From JAFGDH01 sp964447525 (GTDB taxonomy: Archaea > Aenigmatarchaeota > Aenigmatarchaeia > QMZP01 > QMZT01): a DNA stretch of 19,034 bases. Position 1 is the first letter of the stretch. Every line of letters starts with the position of its first letter. The translations under genes and the position numbers were made by a program. This document shows, piece by piece, positions 14,921-19,034 of this stretch. The stretch is taken from positions 1 to 19,034 of the forward strand of contig CAYUSU010000028.1 of assembly GCA_964447525.1 (NCBI GenBank), given 5' to 3'. The notes under the pieces were generated by a model. It searched no databases. It saw only the letters and a program-made list of their open reading frames with translations, and was not told the origin of the DNA.

Positions 14921-15277
14921 TTAGTCTTGGAAAGCTTCTAGGAATGGAAAAACAGTTTTGAAATAATTCGATATTCTGTGTACTCCCGTGTCCGGGTTTC
15001 TCCTTTTTCTTTCCCAGTAATTTCTTCCTTCTTCCGCTTCTTGGTGTGTATGTTGGAATTTTTTTGTCCACTCGCTCTTTACTTTTTTGCTTTGTTCGAG
15101 CTCGACTCCTTTATTGATGGTTGTTATGTAGCCTATTGCGTTGTTTATTGGATGGAATCCTCCGATATCTGCCATCTCATGATGACCGGGTTTGTGCAAT
15201 AAATATAATCGCATGCCATCGTCATCATCCGGCATTACATAGATTTTGGTGACGCCGATATACCTGTTTTTACTCAT
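14921..15277 (-). CDS. Hypothetical protein (no family recognised), 118 residues
   Basis: A short soluble protein starts MSKNRYIGVTKIYVMPDDDDG, with a histidine-rich middle (LLHKPGHHEMADIGGFHP) and a charged, probably helical second half. The cluster HKPGHH plus GGFH could bind a metal, but no known motif is matched. A TTATAAATTA box lies about 35 bases upstream. It is the last of the four-gene block and borders the mobile element region. Confidence 0.55.
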   Translation of the reverse strand: MSKNRYIGVTKIYVMPDDDDGMRLYLLHKPGHHEMADIGGFHPINNAIGYITTINKGVELEQSKKVKSEWTKKFQHTHQEAEEGRNYWERKRRNPDTGVHRISNYFKTVFPFLEAFQD

Positions 15278-15337
15278 ATTACCACATGAAAAATATTGTA
15301 ATTTAATTTATAATGATTGATTGAACCCAAAACGGAA

Positions 15338-15420
15338 TTTGACCCCGGTCAAAATTGATGAAAATACTCTTTTTTGTTTTAATTCCGATAAAAATAGGCT
15401 CTGTATATATCGATTTTTTT
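15338..15420 (+). repeat. Outer direct repeat, left copy
   Basis: It starts with TTTGACCCC (near 15338) and ends with GGCTCTGTATATATCGATTT (from 15397). The right copy at about 17209-17280 has the same two end blocks in the same order and orientation, with a diverged and slightly shorter middle. Confidence 0.5.
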
Positions 15421-15475
15421 GTTTTTCTTTCCTCTTGGTCACGCCTGAACTTTTTCCTCACTTTCAAAATTAAGT

Positions 15476-15523
15476 CTCACTTTTTGTGCAAAATATAATT
15501 TATATTCTATAGTATATATTTTA
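15476..15523 (+). repeat. Inner inverted repeat, left copy
   Basis: CTCACTTTTTGTGCAAAA (15476-15493) and TATAGTATATATTTTA (15508-15523) recur as imperfect reverse complements at 17182-17198 and 17142-17157. The second block is low-complexity, so chance similarity is possible there. The first block is more specific. Confidence 0.45.
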
Positions 15524-15623
15524 AGAAATATATAATTAGAAAAATAAAATACAAAATATATAATATGATATACATATTAAGATTTATTCATTGGAAAGTA
15601 ACAATTTTAATACATACATAACA

Positions 15624-15633
15624 TTTATATTTC
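15624..15633 (+). promoter_or_regulatory. TATA-like box of the winged-helix regulator
   Basis: TTTATATTTC is centred about 25 bases before the ATG at 15653. The region is AT-rich throughout, so other choices exist. Confidence 0.4.
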
Positions 15634-15652
15634 TACATGTTATAATTATGCT

Positions 15653-15982
15653 ATGGATGATAAAAAACCGGTACTAGAGGACATGTTTTTGAGAGAAAAA
15701 CCGGCAAAGATCATGCTGGCTTTGAAGACTTCCAAGGCGTCTGTTTACGCTACTATTCTTTCCAAGGAAGCTGACTGTACGTATTCCCATACGGTGAAAA
15801 TTCTGAACGTTTTGATGAAAATGGGCATCATAGAGTTCGAAAAACACGGCAGAATCAAGACTGTTACACTCACGGATGACGGCTGGGATATAGCGCATAA
15901 CCTTGAGGCAATGACCAAAAAGCTGATACAGGTAGAAGAGAAGATAGATAAGCAAACCAAAGAGAAGAAAAAGAAAAAATAG
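15653..15982 (+). CDS. Small winged-helix DNA-binding protein
   Basis: The protein has 109 residues. Residues about 10-85 fit a winged helix: KPAKIMLALKTSK, then YATILSKEADCTYSHTVKILNVLMKMGII with the recognition helix near SHTVKIL, then a wing KHGRIKTVTLTDDG. The C-terminal 25 residues form a basic coiled-coil-like tail ending in a run of lysines. It resembles MarR/ArsR-like archaeal regulators encoded by plasmids and small elements. It lies upstream of the recombinase in the same direction, with the paired palindromes between them, so it is the prime candidate to bind these sites. The stop codon overlaps one copy of the GGCTCT repeat. Confidence 0.75.
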   Translation: MDDKKPVLEDMFLREKPAKIMLALKTSKASVYATILSKEADCTYSHTVKILNVLMKMGIIEFEKHGRIKTVTLTDDGWDIAHNLEAMTKKLIQVEEKIDKQTKEKKKKK

Positions 15983-16005
15983 GCTCTATGTTTATCGTTT
16001 TTTAG
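15982..16005 (+). repeat. Third copy of the GGCTCT...TATCG repeat
   Basis: GGCTCTATGTTTATCGTTTT follows immediately on the regulator's stop and resembles the ends of the outer repeats (15397 and 17260). The T-run could also act as a terminator for the regulator gene. Confidence 0.45.
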
Positions 16006-16102
16006 TTTTAAAATGATATCATTTTTGTGGTTGTTTACTCTCACTTATTTCGAATTGGGTCCTGGTATGGTTTCATTTTCGAAATCGTTTGTCATGCAAA
16101 AT

Positions 16103-16133
16103 TATAACGTCGTTATATTATAACATTGTTATA
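16103..16133. repeat. Palindrome pair A (TATAACG-T-CGTTATA / TATAACA-T-TGTTATA)
   Basis: Two perfect 15-bp palindromes (16103-16117 and 16119-16133) have centres 16 bases apart. The same pair recurs at 16178-16208. Confidence 0.85.
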
Positions 16134-16177
16134 TTTATTTTTCTGAAAACTCACTTTTTGGAAATTCCTTGAAAAAT

Positions 16178-16208
16178 TATAACGACGTTATACTATAACA
16201 GTGTTATA
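16178..16208. repeat. Palindrome pair B (TATAACG-A-CGTTATA / TATAACA-G-TGTTATA)
   Basis: Two perfect 15-bp palindromes (16178-16192 and 16194-16208) have centres 16 bases apart. This is a direct repeat of pair A 75 bases downstream. The central base of each palindrome differs between the copies while the arms are identical, which suggests selection on the arms. Confidence 0.85.
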
Positions 16209-16320
16209 TAAAATTTCTGAAAATTGTGAAAAAATAAAAATTTGGTTTTTGAAATCTTTTTCTTTTGGGTTACCCCAGAGAACGAAAATGTACCTTAAAA
16301 CGACAACTTAGCTTCGGGAG

Positions 16321-16345
16321 GTTTACATTTCATCATTTTGTAAAC
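16321..16345. repeat. Inverted repeat GTTTACA / TGTAAAC
   Basis: Seven-base perfect arms are separated by 11 bases, upstream of the recombinase gene. It is possibly a second operator or a weak hairpin. Confidence 0.4.
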
Positions 16346-16366
16346 TAAAATATCCTTAAAAATTCA

Positions 16367-16392
16367 TGTCCGGAAATCCATATTTCCGGACA
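16367..16392. repeat. Perfect 11-bp hairpin upstream of the recombinase
   Basis: TGTCCGGAAAT (16367-16377) and ATTTCCGGACA (16382-16392) form a perfect stem with a CCAT loop. It lies just before the TATA box of the recombinase gene. Such a stem could be an operator, a terminator-like element or a recombination/nicking site; the sequence does not decide. Confidence 0.7.
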
Positions 16393-16406
16393 ATCGACAT
16401 ACTGCG

Positions 16407-16415
16407 CTTATATAC
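16407..16415 (+). promoter_or_regulatory. TATA-like box of the recombinase gene
   Basis: CTTATATAC is about 33 bases before the ATG at 16445, leaving a leader of only a few bases. Confidence 0.4.
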
Positions 16416-16444
16416 AAGTTCAAACAATACTAAAATGTGAAAAA

Positions 16445-17017
16445 ATGGCCCAAAAACTTCCCAGATTCTTATCTTTTCCCGAAGTCGAAGCAATGTTCAA
16501 AGCATCTTTAGTGAGTAGAAGAGATAACATGATTCTAAAAAGTTTATTTTATTTAGGTCTTAGAAATTCAGAACTTGAAAACTTGAAAATTGAAGATATA
16601 GATTTTATCAATGAAAATGTCAAAGTTGTCCAGGGGAAGGGGGAGAAAGATCGTTATGTTCCAATTTCTGCATCTTCCTACAAATTCGATTTGAAGAACT
16701 ATATTGGCGATTTAAAGGAAGGAAAATTGTTTTACGTTTCTGACCGTCATATAAGAAGAATAGTTAAAAAATACGCAATTTTAGCGGGTATCAGGAACCC
16801 AAAGGAAGTGCATGCACACACATTAAGGCACAGCTACGCAACATTTCTTCAGAATAATGGAATACCTTTGAATGTTATTCAGGAAACACTTGGGCATAAA
16901 AATATCGAGACAACAACAATATATGTTCACTTAGGCATCGAACGAAAAAAACAATTGATTCAAGAGGCTTTTTCAAAACATAAAAACGCGTCACTGCAAG
17001 CCTTTTTGAAAGATTAA
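16445..17017 (+). CDS. Minimal tyrosine recombinase/integrase (catalytic domain only)
   Basis: The 190 residues contain the complete catalytic set of tyrosine recombinases: R40 in LGLRNSEL, K65 in QGKGEKDRYVP, H125 and R128 in HTLRHSYAT, H151 in LGHKN and the nucleophile Y160 in TTTIYVH. XerA and IntI proteins are 280-340 residues because of an N-terminal core-binding domain. Here the protein begins almost directly at the catalytic domain (LPRFLSFPEVEAM), so this domain is missing, with no sign of a broken upstream frame. IntI-specific insertions are also absent, so it is unlikely to be the integrase for the attC-like sites at the left end. Palindromes TATAAC-N3-GTTATA lie on both sides of the gene and are candidate binding or exchange sites. 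It probably acts on DNA inversion, resolution or integration of its own element. Confidence 0.88.
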   Translation: MAQKLPRFLSFPEVEAMFKASLVSRRDNMILKSLFYLGLRNSELENLKIEDIDFINENVKVVQGKGEKDRYVPISASSYKFDLKNYIGDLKEGKLFYVSDRHIRRIVKKYAILAGIRNPKEVHAHTLRHSYATFLQNNGIPLNVIQETLGHKNIETTTIYVHLGIERKKQLIQEAFSKHKNASLQAFLKD

Positions 17018-17027
17018 GAAGAGTAAA

Positions 17028-17042
17028 TATAACAGTGTTATA
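17028..17042. repeat. Single palindrome TATAACA-G-TGTTATA after the recombinase
   Basis: It is identical to the second half of pair B and starts 11 bases after the recombinase stop codon. The gene is therefore flanked by this sequence on both sides. Confidence 0.85.
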
Positions 17043-17141
17043 TTAAAACACGGAATACCTGTTAAATATTGAAAAAACGACAATTAAAAATATATATCAA
17101 AACATATAATACAAATAATATATATTAAATATTATATTTTA

Positions 17142-17198
17142 TAAAATATATACTAAAGTATATATATTGGAAAAAATAAATTTTTGCGAAAAAGTGAG
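17142..17198 (-). repeat. Inner inverted repeat, right copy
   Basis: The reverse complement gives CTCACTTTTTCGCAAAA and TTTAGTATATATTTTA, matching the left copy (15476-15523) in order with a somewhat different spacer. The region 17043-17141 before it is AT-rich and shows no gene. Confidence 0.45.
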
Positions 17199-17208
17199 GA
17201 TTCATGAA

Positions 17209-17280
17209 ATTTGACCCCCTAAAATTTTGGAATGTGTGAGAAGAAAATCGGAGAAAATATGCTCTATACATATCGATTTT
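17209..17280 (+). repeat. Outer direct repeat, right copy
   Basis: TTTGACCCC (near 17210) and GCTCTATACATATCGATTTT (17261-17280) match the end blocks of the left copy in the same orientation. The middle has diverged. Confidence 0.5.
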
Positions 17281-17308
17281 CATTGATTATTCTTAACAAA
17301 ATAGATAC

Positions 17309-17848
17309 CTAATCTTCGGTAATGAGCGTTTTCTTGATAAAAGGACCATACAACGGGTGTGCCGCCCCGAGAACCAAACCAACAGGGAACATAGCTAACC
17401 CTCCCAAGACGCCAACAGTAGTGTCTATAAATGAGGATACAGGATATTCTTGTTTATAAATTTCCTTTAAATCCATCAATAATCCTGTGTCTCCAGAAAT
17501 ATTTTCCATCCACTCGTCCATGACATCTTCAAGGCATAATGTTTTTCTGTTGAACACCCTTCCAAGAGCATAGCCGGCGGACATTCCGGCTCCTATCGCA
17601 TCCTGTATTTTGCTGAAAGCGACCCTTGTTCTTGGTTTCATTTTCTGTAAATATTTGGAAGGAATTAATCCGGCCTCGGATTCCTCGTCGAATCCAAAAT
17701 TATATTTCGTAAGGCTTTTATTGGTTTTAAACCATTTGTTCTTTTTTAACAGTATGAACAATGGGATTGACCACTTGTCGTTCAATGCATATCGCTTTTT
17801 ATCTTCGTAATCTCTGGCTTTTTCAATGTATGAATTTGTTCCCATCAT
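17309..17848 (-). CDS. Hypothetical protein (no family recognised), about 179 residues
   Basis: The frame is open to 17923, but I start at ATG 17848 (next Met at 17845). A TATA box within 17866-17876 lies about 22-25 bases before it, and a longer form would overlap the upstream gene. The product begins MMGTNSYIEKARDYEDKKR. It has an amphipathic region with glycine-rich AIGAGMSAGYALGR, and a hydrophobic glycine-rich segment near the C-terminus (TVGVLGGLAMFPVGLVLGAA) that may be membrane-inserted. No function is recognised. Together with the next upstream gene it borders the integrase element. Confidence 0.6.
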   Translation of the reverse strand: MMGTNSYIEKARDYEDKKRYALNDKWSIPLFILLKKNKWFKTNKSLTKYNFGFDEESEAGLIPSKYLQKMKPRTRVAFSKIQDAIGAGMSAGYALGRVFNRKTLCLEDVMDEWMENISGDTGLLMDLKEIYKQEYPVSSFIDTTVGVLGGLAMFPVGLVLGAAHPLYGPFIKKTLITED

Positions 17849-17894
17849 TAGAAGGTATAGTTTTGTATTATAAATGATATTTATCCCAAACAGT

Positions 17895-18332
17895 TTACAA
17901 ATCATTTCCGTAAAGTCTGGCAATATTGACCTTCCTGTCGAAAAAATTCTCCATATGGACGGACAAATAGGCTCCTATCATGTCTGATGCGGGATCAAGA
18001 ACGAGATCAAACTGTCCTTCCAGTATTCCCATTTTTTGCAGATACTCGAAACCCACGCCCTCAGCGAGGCTTGCCGTTATACACGATGCGTATTTCTTAT
18101 TGTGGTCTATCTCTTTGATTTTGGGTATCATCTGTATCCCTTCCGAAACGAGGAAACCCTTAGCTATGTGTCCGGGAATCCTGTACTGTGCATGCCCGAA
18201 GTTTTCGAAATATGTGAGAAGGCACGCAGCAACAGCCAGAGGAACGGTCATTCCCTGGATAATGTTCCTGTCCCTTCTGAACGCGTTTTCCAGATATTCC
18301 GGTTGCTTCCCTTCTGCTGAACAATCAGTCAT
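17895..18332 (-). CDS. Hypothetical membrane-associated protein, 145 residues
   Basis: The protein has a polar N-terminus, a hydrophobic helix at about 28-42 (MTVPLAVAACLLTYF) and two weaker hydrophobic segments. It ends with GQFDLVLDPASDMIGAYLSVHMENFF. The ...D.VLD..SDMIGA... pattern recalls small VanZ-like or DUF membrane proteins where a conserved aspartate precedes a glycine-rich helix, but the match is too weak to name. The start ATG at 18332 has only a weak GGAA upstream; M28 is an alternative. The product probably sits in the cell membrane. Confidence 0.6.
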   Translation of the reverse strand: MTDCSAEGKQPEYLENAFRRDRNIIQGMTVPLAVAACLLTYFENFGHAQYRIPGHIAKGFLVSEGIQMIPKIKEIDHNKKYASCITASLAEGVGFEYLQKMGILEGQFDLVLDPASDMIGAYLSVHMENFFDRKVNIARLYGNDL

Positions 18333-18485
18333 GTAGTTTCCGGTATCGAAATATCTCCGATAGAGACCGGTCAGACCGCTTGTTCTTTTATTCAGATAAG
18401 TAGCATTTTCACCAATTTAAGACGTTCTTTTTTTAGTAATTAGTCCCCAGACGATAAGAAACGCTCATTTTCCACGATTTTTACA

Positions 18486-18493
18486 CTTATAAG
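18486..18493 (+). promoter_or_regulatory. TATA box of the CxxC-x17-CxxC protein gene
   Basis: CTTATAAG is itself palindromic. Transcription from about 18515 would give a leader of about 85-90 bases, unlike the leaderless genes elsewhere in the window. No gene is seen from 18333 to 18602. Confidence 0.45.
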
Positions 18494-18518
18494 CTATCAG
18501 AACCTATTGTTAAGATAA

Positions 18519-18583
18519 ATAATCAGGGCAGGCGCGAGTTTTCTCTGATTATCAATAAAGGTTGACGCACCTAATGCGTGCGT
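18519..18583 (+). promoter_or_regulatory. Structured 5' leader with two hairpins
   Basis: Hairpin 1 pairs ATAATCAG (18519-18526) with CTGATTAT (18545-18552) around an 18-base GC-rich loop. Hairpin 2 pairs ACGCAC (18565-18570) with GTGCGT (18578-18583), or alternatively ACGCA with TGCGT. A strong GGAGG (18590-18594) follows eight bases before the ATG. The alternative pairings could expose or hide the ribosome binding site. Confidence 0.45.
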
Positions 18584-18602
18584 TTATATGGAGGAAGTTA
18601 AT

Positions 18603-18764
18603 ATGGCAGATTTCGATCGTGGACCGAGAAAGAATTTCGGACCAAGAGAAATGCACAAGGCAGTTTGCGCAGAGTGCGGCAAAGAATGCGAAGTTCCATT
18701 CAAGCCCACAGAAGGCAGGCCTGTTTTCTGCAGAGATTGTTTCGCAAAGAAAAGAAAGTTCTAA
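18603..18764 (+). CDS. CxxC-x17-CxxC zinc-ribbon protein, 53 residues
   Basis: The small basic protein starts MADFDRGPRKNFGPREMHK and has C22-x2-C25 and C43-x2-C46 with exactly 17 residues between the pairs. This is the signature of a zinc-binding domain known mainly from small-genome archaea and candidate-phyla bacteria. An extra cysteine is at 29 (GKEC). The basic Arg/Gly-containing N-terminus suggests nucleic-acid or ribosome contact, which is inferred. An overlapping longer frame starting at 18562 is not real: this frame has the strong Shine-Dalgarno sequence GGAGG and the conserved cysteines. The function of the family is not established. It supports a DPANN-like origin. Confidence 0.88.
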   Translation: MADFDRGPRKNFGPREMHKAVCAECGKECEVPFKPTEGRPVFCRDCFAKKRKF

Positions 18765-18814
18765 TAAGCGAAACTTTACTTAAAACAATATACTATTTCT
18801 GTTCTTTTTGTTTT

Positions 18815-19034
18815 TCATTCCTTAATCTTATCTATCCTTACGTATTTGTCGTTGTACACGTTCTCGAAGCCTTCCAGCTCGTTCCCCAGGATCATCTTAT
18901 AAAGTGTGGTATTCTTGACATTCTCGTTGGGAGTGAACATATCGAAGTAATGGGTGATATCCTTACCCGCTGCCGTAAAAATAGCGAGTCCTTTCTCGTT
19001 GTCTGCCGCATTAACCAGCAAATATTCTGCTCCG
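18815..19034 (-). CDS. Hypothetical protein, 5' end outside the window
   Basis: The frame stays open to the window edge (reads GAEYLLVNAADNEKG at the edge), so only the C-terminal 72 or so residues are visible. They contain LAIFTAAGKDITHYFDMF and end KYVRIDKIKE. The TTG at 19021 need not be a start. No family is recognised from this fragment. Confidence 0.6.
   Translation of the reverse strand, partial: GAEYLLVNAADNEKGLAIFTAAGKDITHYFDMFTPNENVKNTTLYKMILGNELEGFENVYNDKYVRIDKIKE

Larger units (their letters stand above)
15278..15652. other. Intergenic region with the left repeats of the integrase element
   Basis: No gene is seen in these 375 bases. They hold a TATA box for the leftward gene, the left outer repeat (15338-15420), a CTCACTTTT pair, the left inverted repeat (15476-15523) and a very AT-rich TATA-type stretch to 15580. 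Confidence 0.6.
15983..16444. other. Intergenic region between regulator and recombinase, rich in palindromes
   Basis: No gene is seen in these 462 bases. They hold the GGCTCT repeat, two pairs of 15-bp palindromes, two hairpins and the TATA box of the recombinase gene. The density of symmetric elements suggests a regulatory or recombination region. Confidence 0.6.
15338..17280 (+). mobile_element. Putative small integrative element with minimal tyrosine recombinase
   Basis: About 1.9 kb is bounded by diverged direct repeats. Inside these are AT-rich inverted repeats, and inside those a winged-helix regulator and a catalytic-domain-only tyrosine recombinase, both on the plus strand. Five identical-type 15-bp palindromes lie around the recombinase. 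Base composition is much more AT-rich than in the neighbouring genes. No replication gene or cargo is seen, so it may be a remnant, a non-autonomous element or a DNA-inversion/resolution module. Limits are set from repeats only, without an empty-site comparison. Confidence 0.45.

Noticed and set aside
15476..15590. AT-rich TATA-type stretches as a replication origin
   Set aside because: There is no replication initiator gene and no clear iteron set in this stretch; low complexity alone does not support an origin.
16103..16208. CRISPR array
   Set aside because: There are only two repeat units, each made of palindromes, with a 44-base interval and no further units or cas genes.
16445..17017. 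The tyrosine recombinase as the integron integrase for the attC-like sites
   Set aside because: It is only 190 residues, lacks the core-binding domain and the IntI-specific insertion, and lies 15 kb from the sites with its own palindromes.
17849..17923. Extended N-terminus of the gene at 17309-17848
   Set aside because: It would overlap the upstream gene and ignore the TATA box and the two ATG codons at 17848 and 17845.
18562..18783. A 73-codon frame overlapping the zinc-ribbon gene
   Set aside because: It lacks a ribosome binding site at its start, and the frame at 18603 has GGAGG and the conserved CxxC pairs.
1..19034. tRNA, rRNA or other conserved RNA genes
   Set aside because: I scanned for T-loop and acceptor patterns by eye and found none; a covariance-model scan would be decisive.

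Overview
The window looks like a scaffold from an archaeal genome, probably a metagenome-assembled genome of a small-genome (DPANN-like) archaeon. The evidence is a Rad50-type ATPase with a zinc hook, a HerA-type ATPase, an XPD/DinG-type helicase, an Lrp/AsnC regulator, archaeal TATA-like boxes placed about 22-30 bases before start codons (leaderless arrangement), and a CxxC-x17-CxxC zinc-ribbon protein. A run of exactly 100 N (9876-9975) is a scaffolding gap. Taxonomy is inferred from gene content only; no rRNA or tRNA gene was seen.

Layout. Bases 1-1700 are AT-rich and carry what looks like integron gene-cassette DNA: two attC-like imperfect palindromes (one cut by the window edge at 1-57, one complete at 1038-1138) delimit a cassette of about 1.08 kb holding one secreted/membrane protein gene with its own archaeal TATA box. 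A second cassette-like segment with a small hypothetical gene follows. It ends in half of an attC-like site that runs into a truncated inosine/xanthosine triphosphatase gene. From 1891 a shared promoter starts a DNA-maintenance and metabolism region: compact Rad50, a B12-binding radical SAM enzyme, a divergently placed tandem Lrp/AsnC protein, and a SAM hydroxide adenosyltransferase. An AT-rich strip (7364-8172) has a RelE/ParE toxin-antitoxin pair and an unknown small protein. Then come a stand-alone NAD(P)H-hydrate epimerase, a small HExxH metallopeptidase and an unknown one-TM protein.

After the gap, an XPD/DinG-type helicase and a HerA-type ATPase face each other tail to tail, followed by four unrecognised minus-strand genes (13285-15277). 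Bases 15338-17280 look like a small mobile element. They hold a winged-helix regulator and a 190-residue tyrosine recombinase with only the catalytic domain. Five perfect 15-bp palindromes of the form TATAAC-N3-GTTATA lie around the recombinase gene, with AT-rich inverted repeats inside and diverged direct repeats outside. The last part has two unrecognised minus-strand genes, the CxxC-x17-CxxC protein with a structured leader, and a gene cut by the window end.

The two signals most worth attention are the attC-flanked cassette in an archaeal context and the minimal recombinase with its paired palindromes. No integron integrase of the IntI type is visible, so mobility of the cassettes would need an integrase elsewhere.
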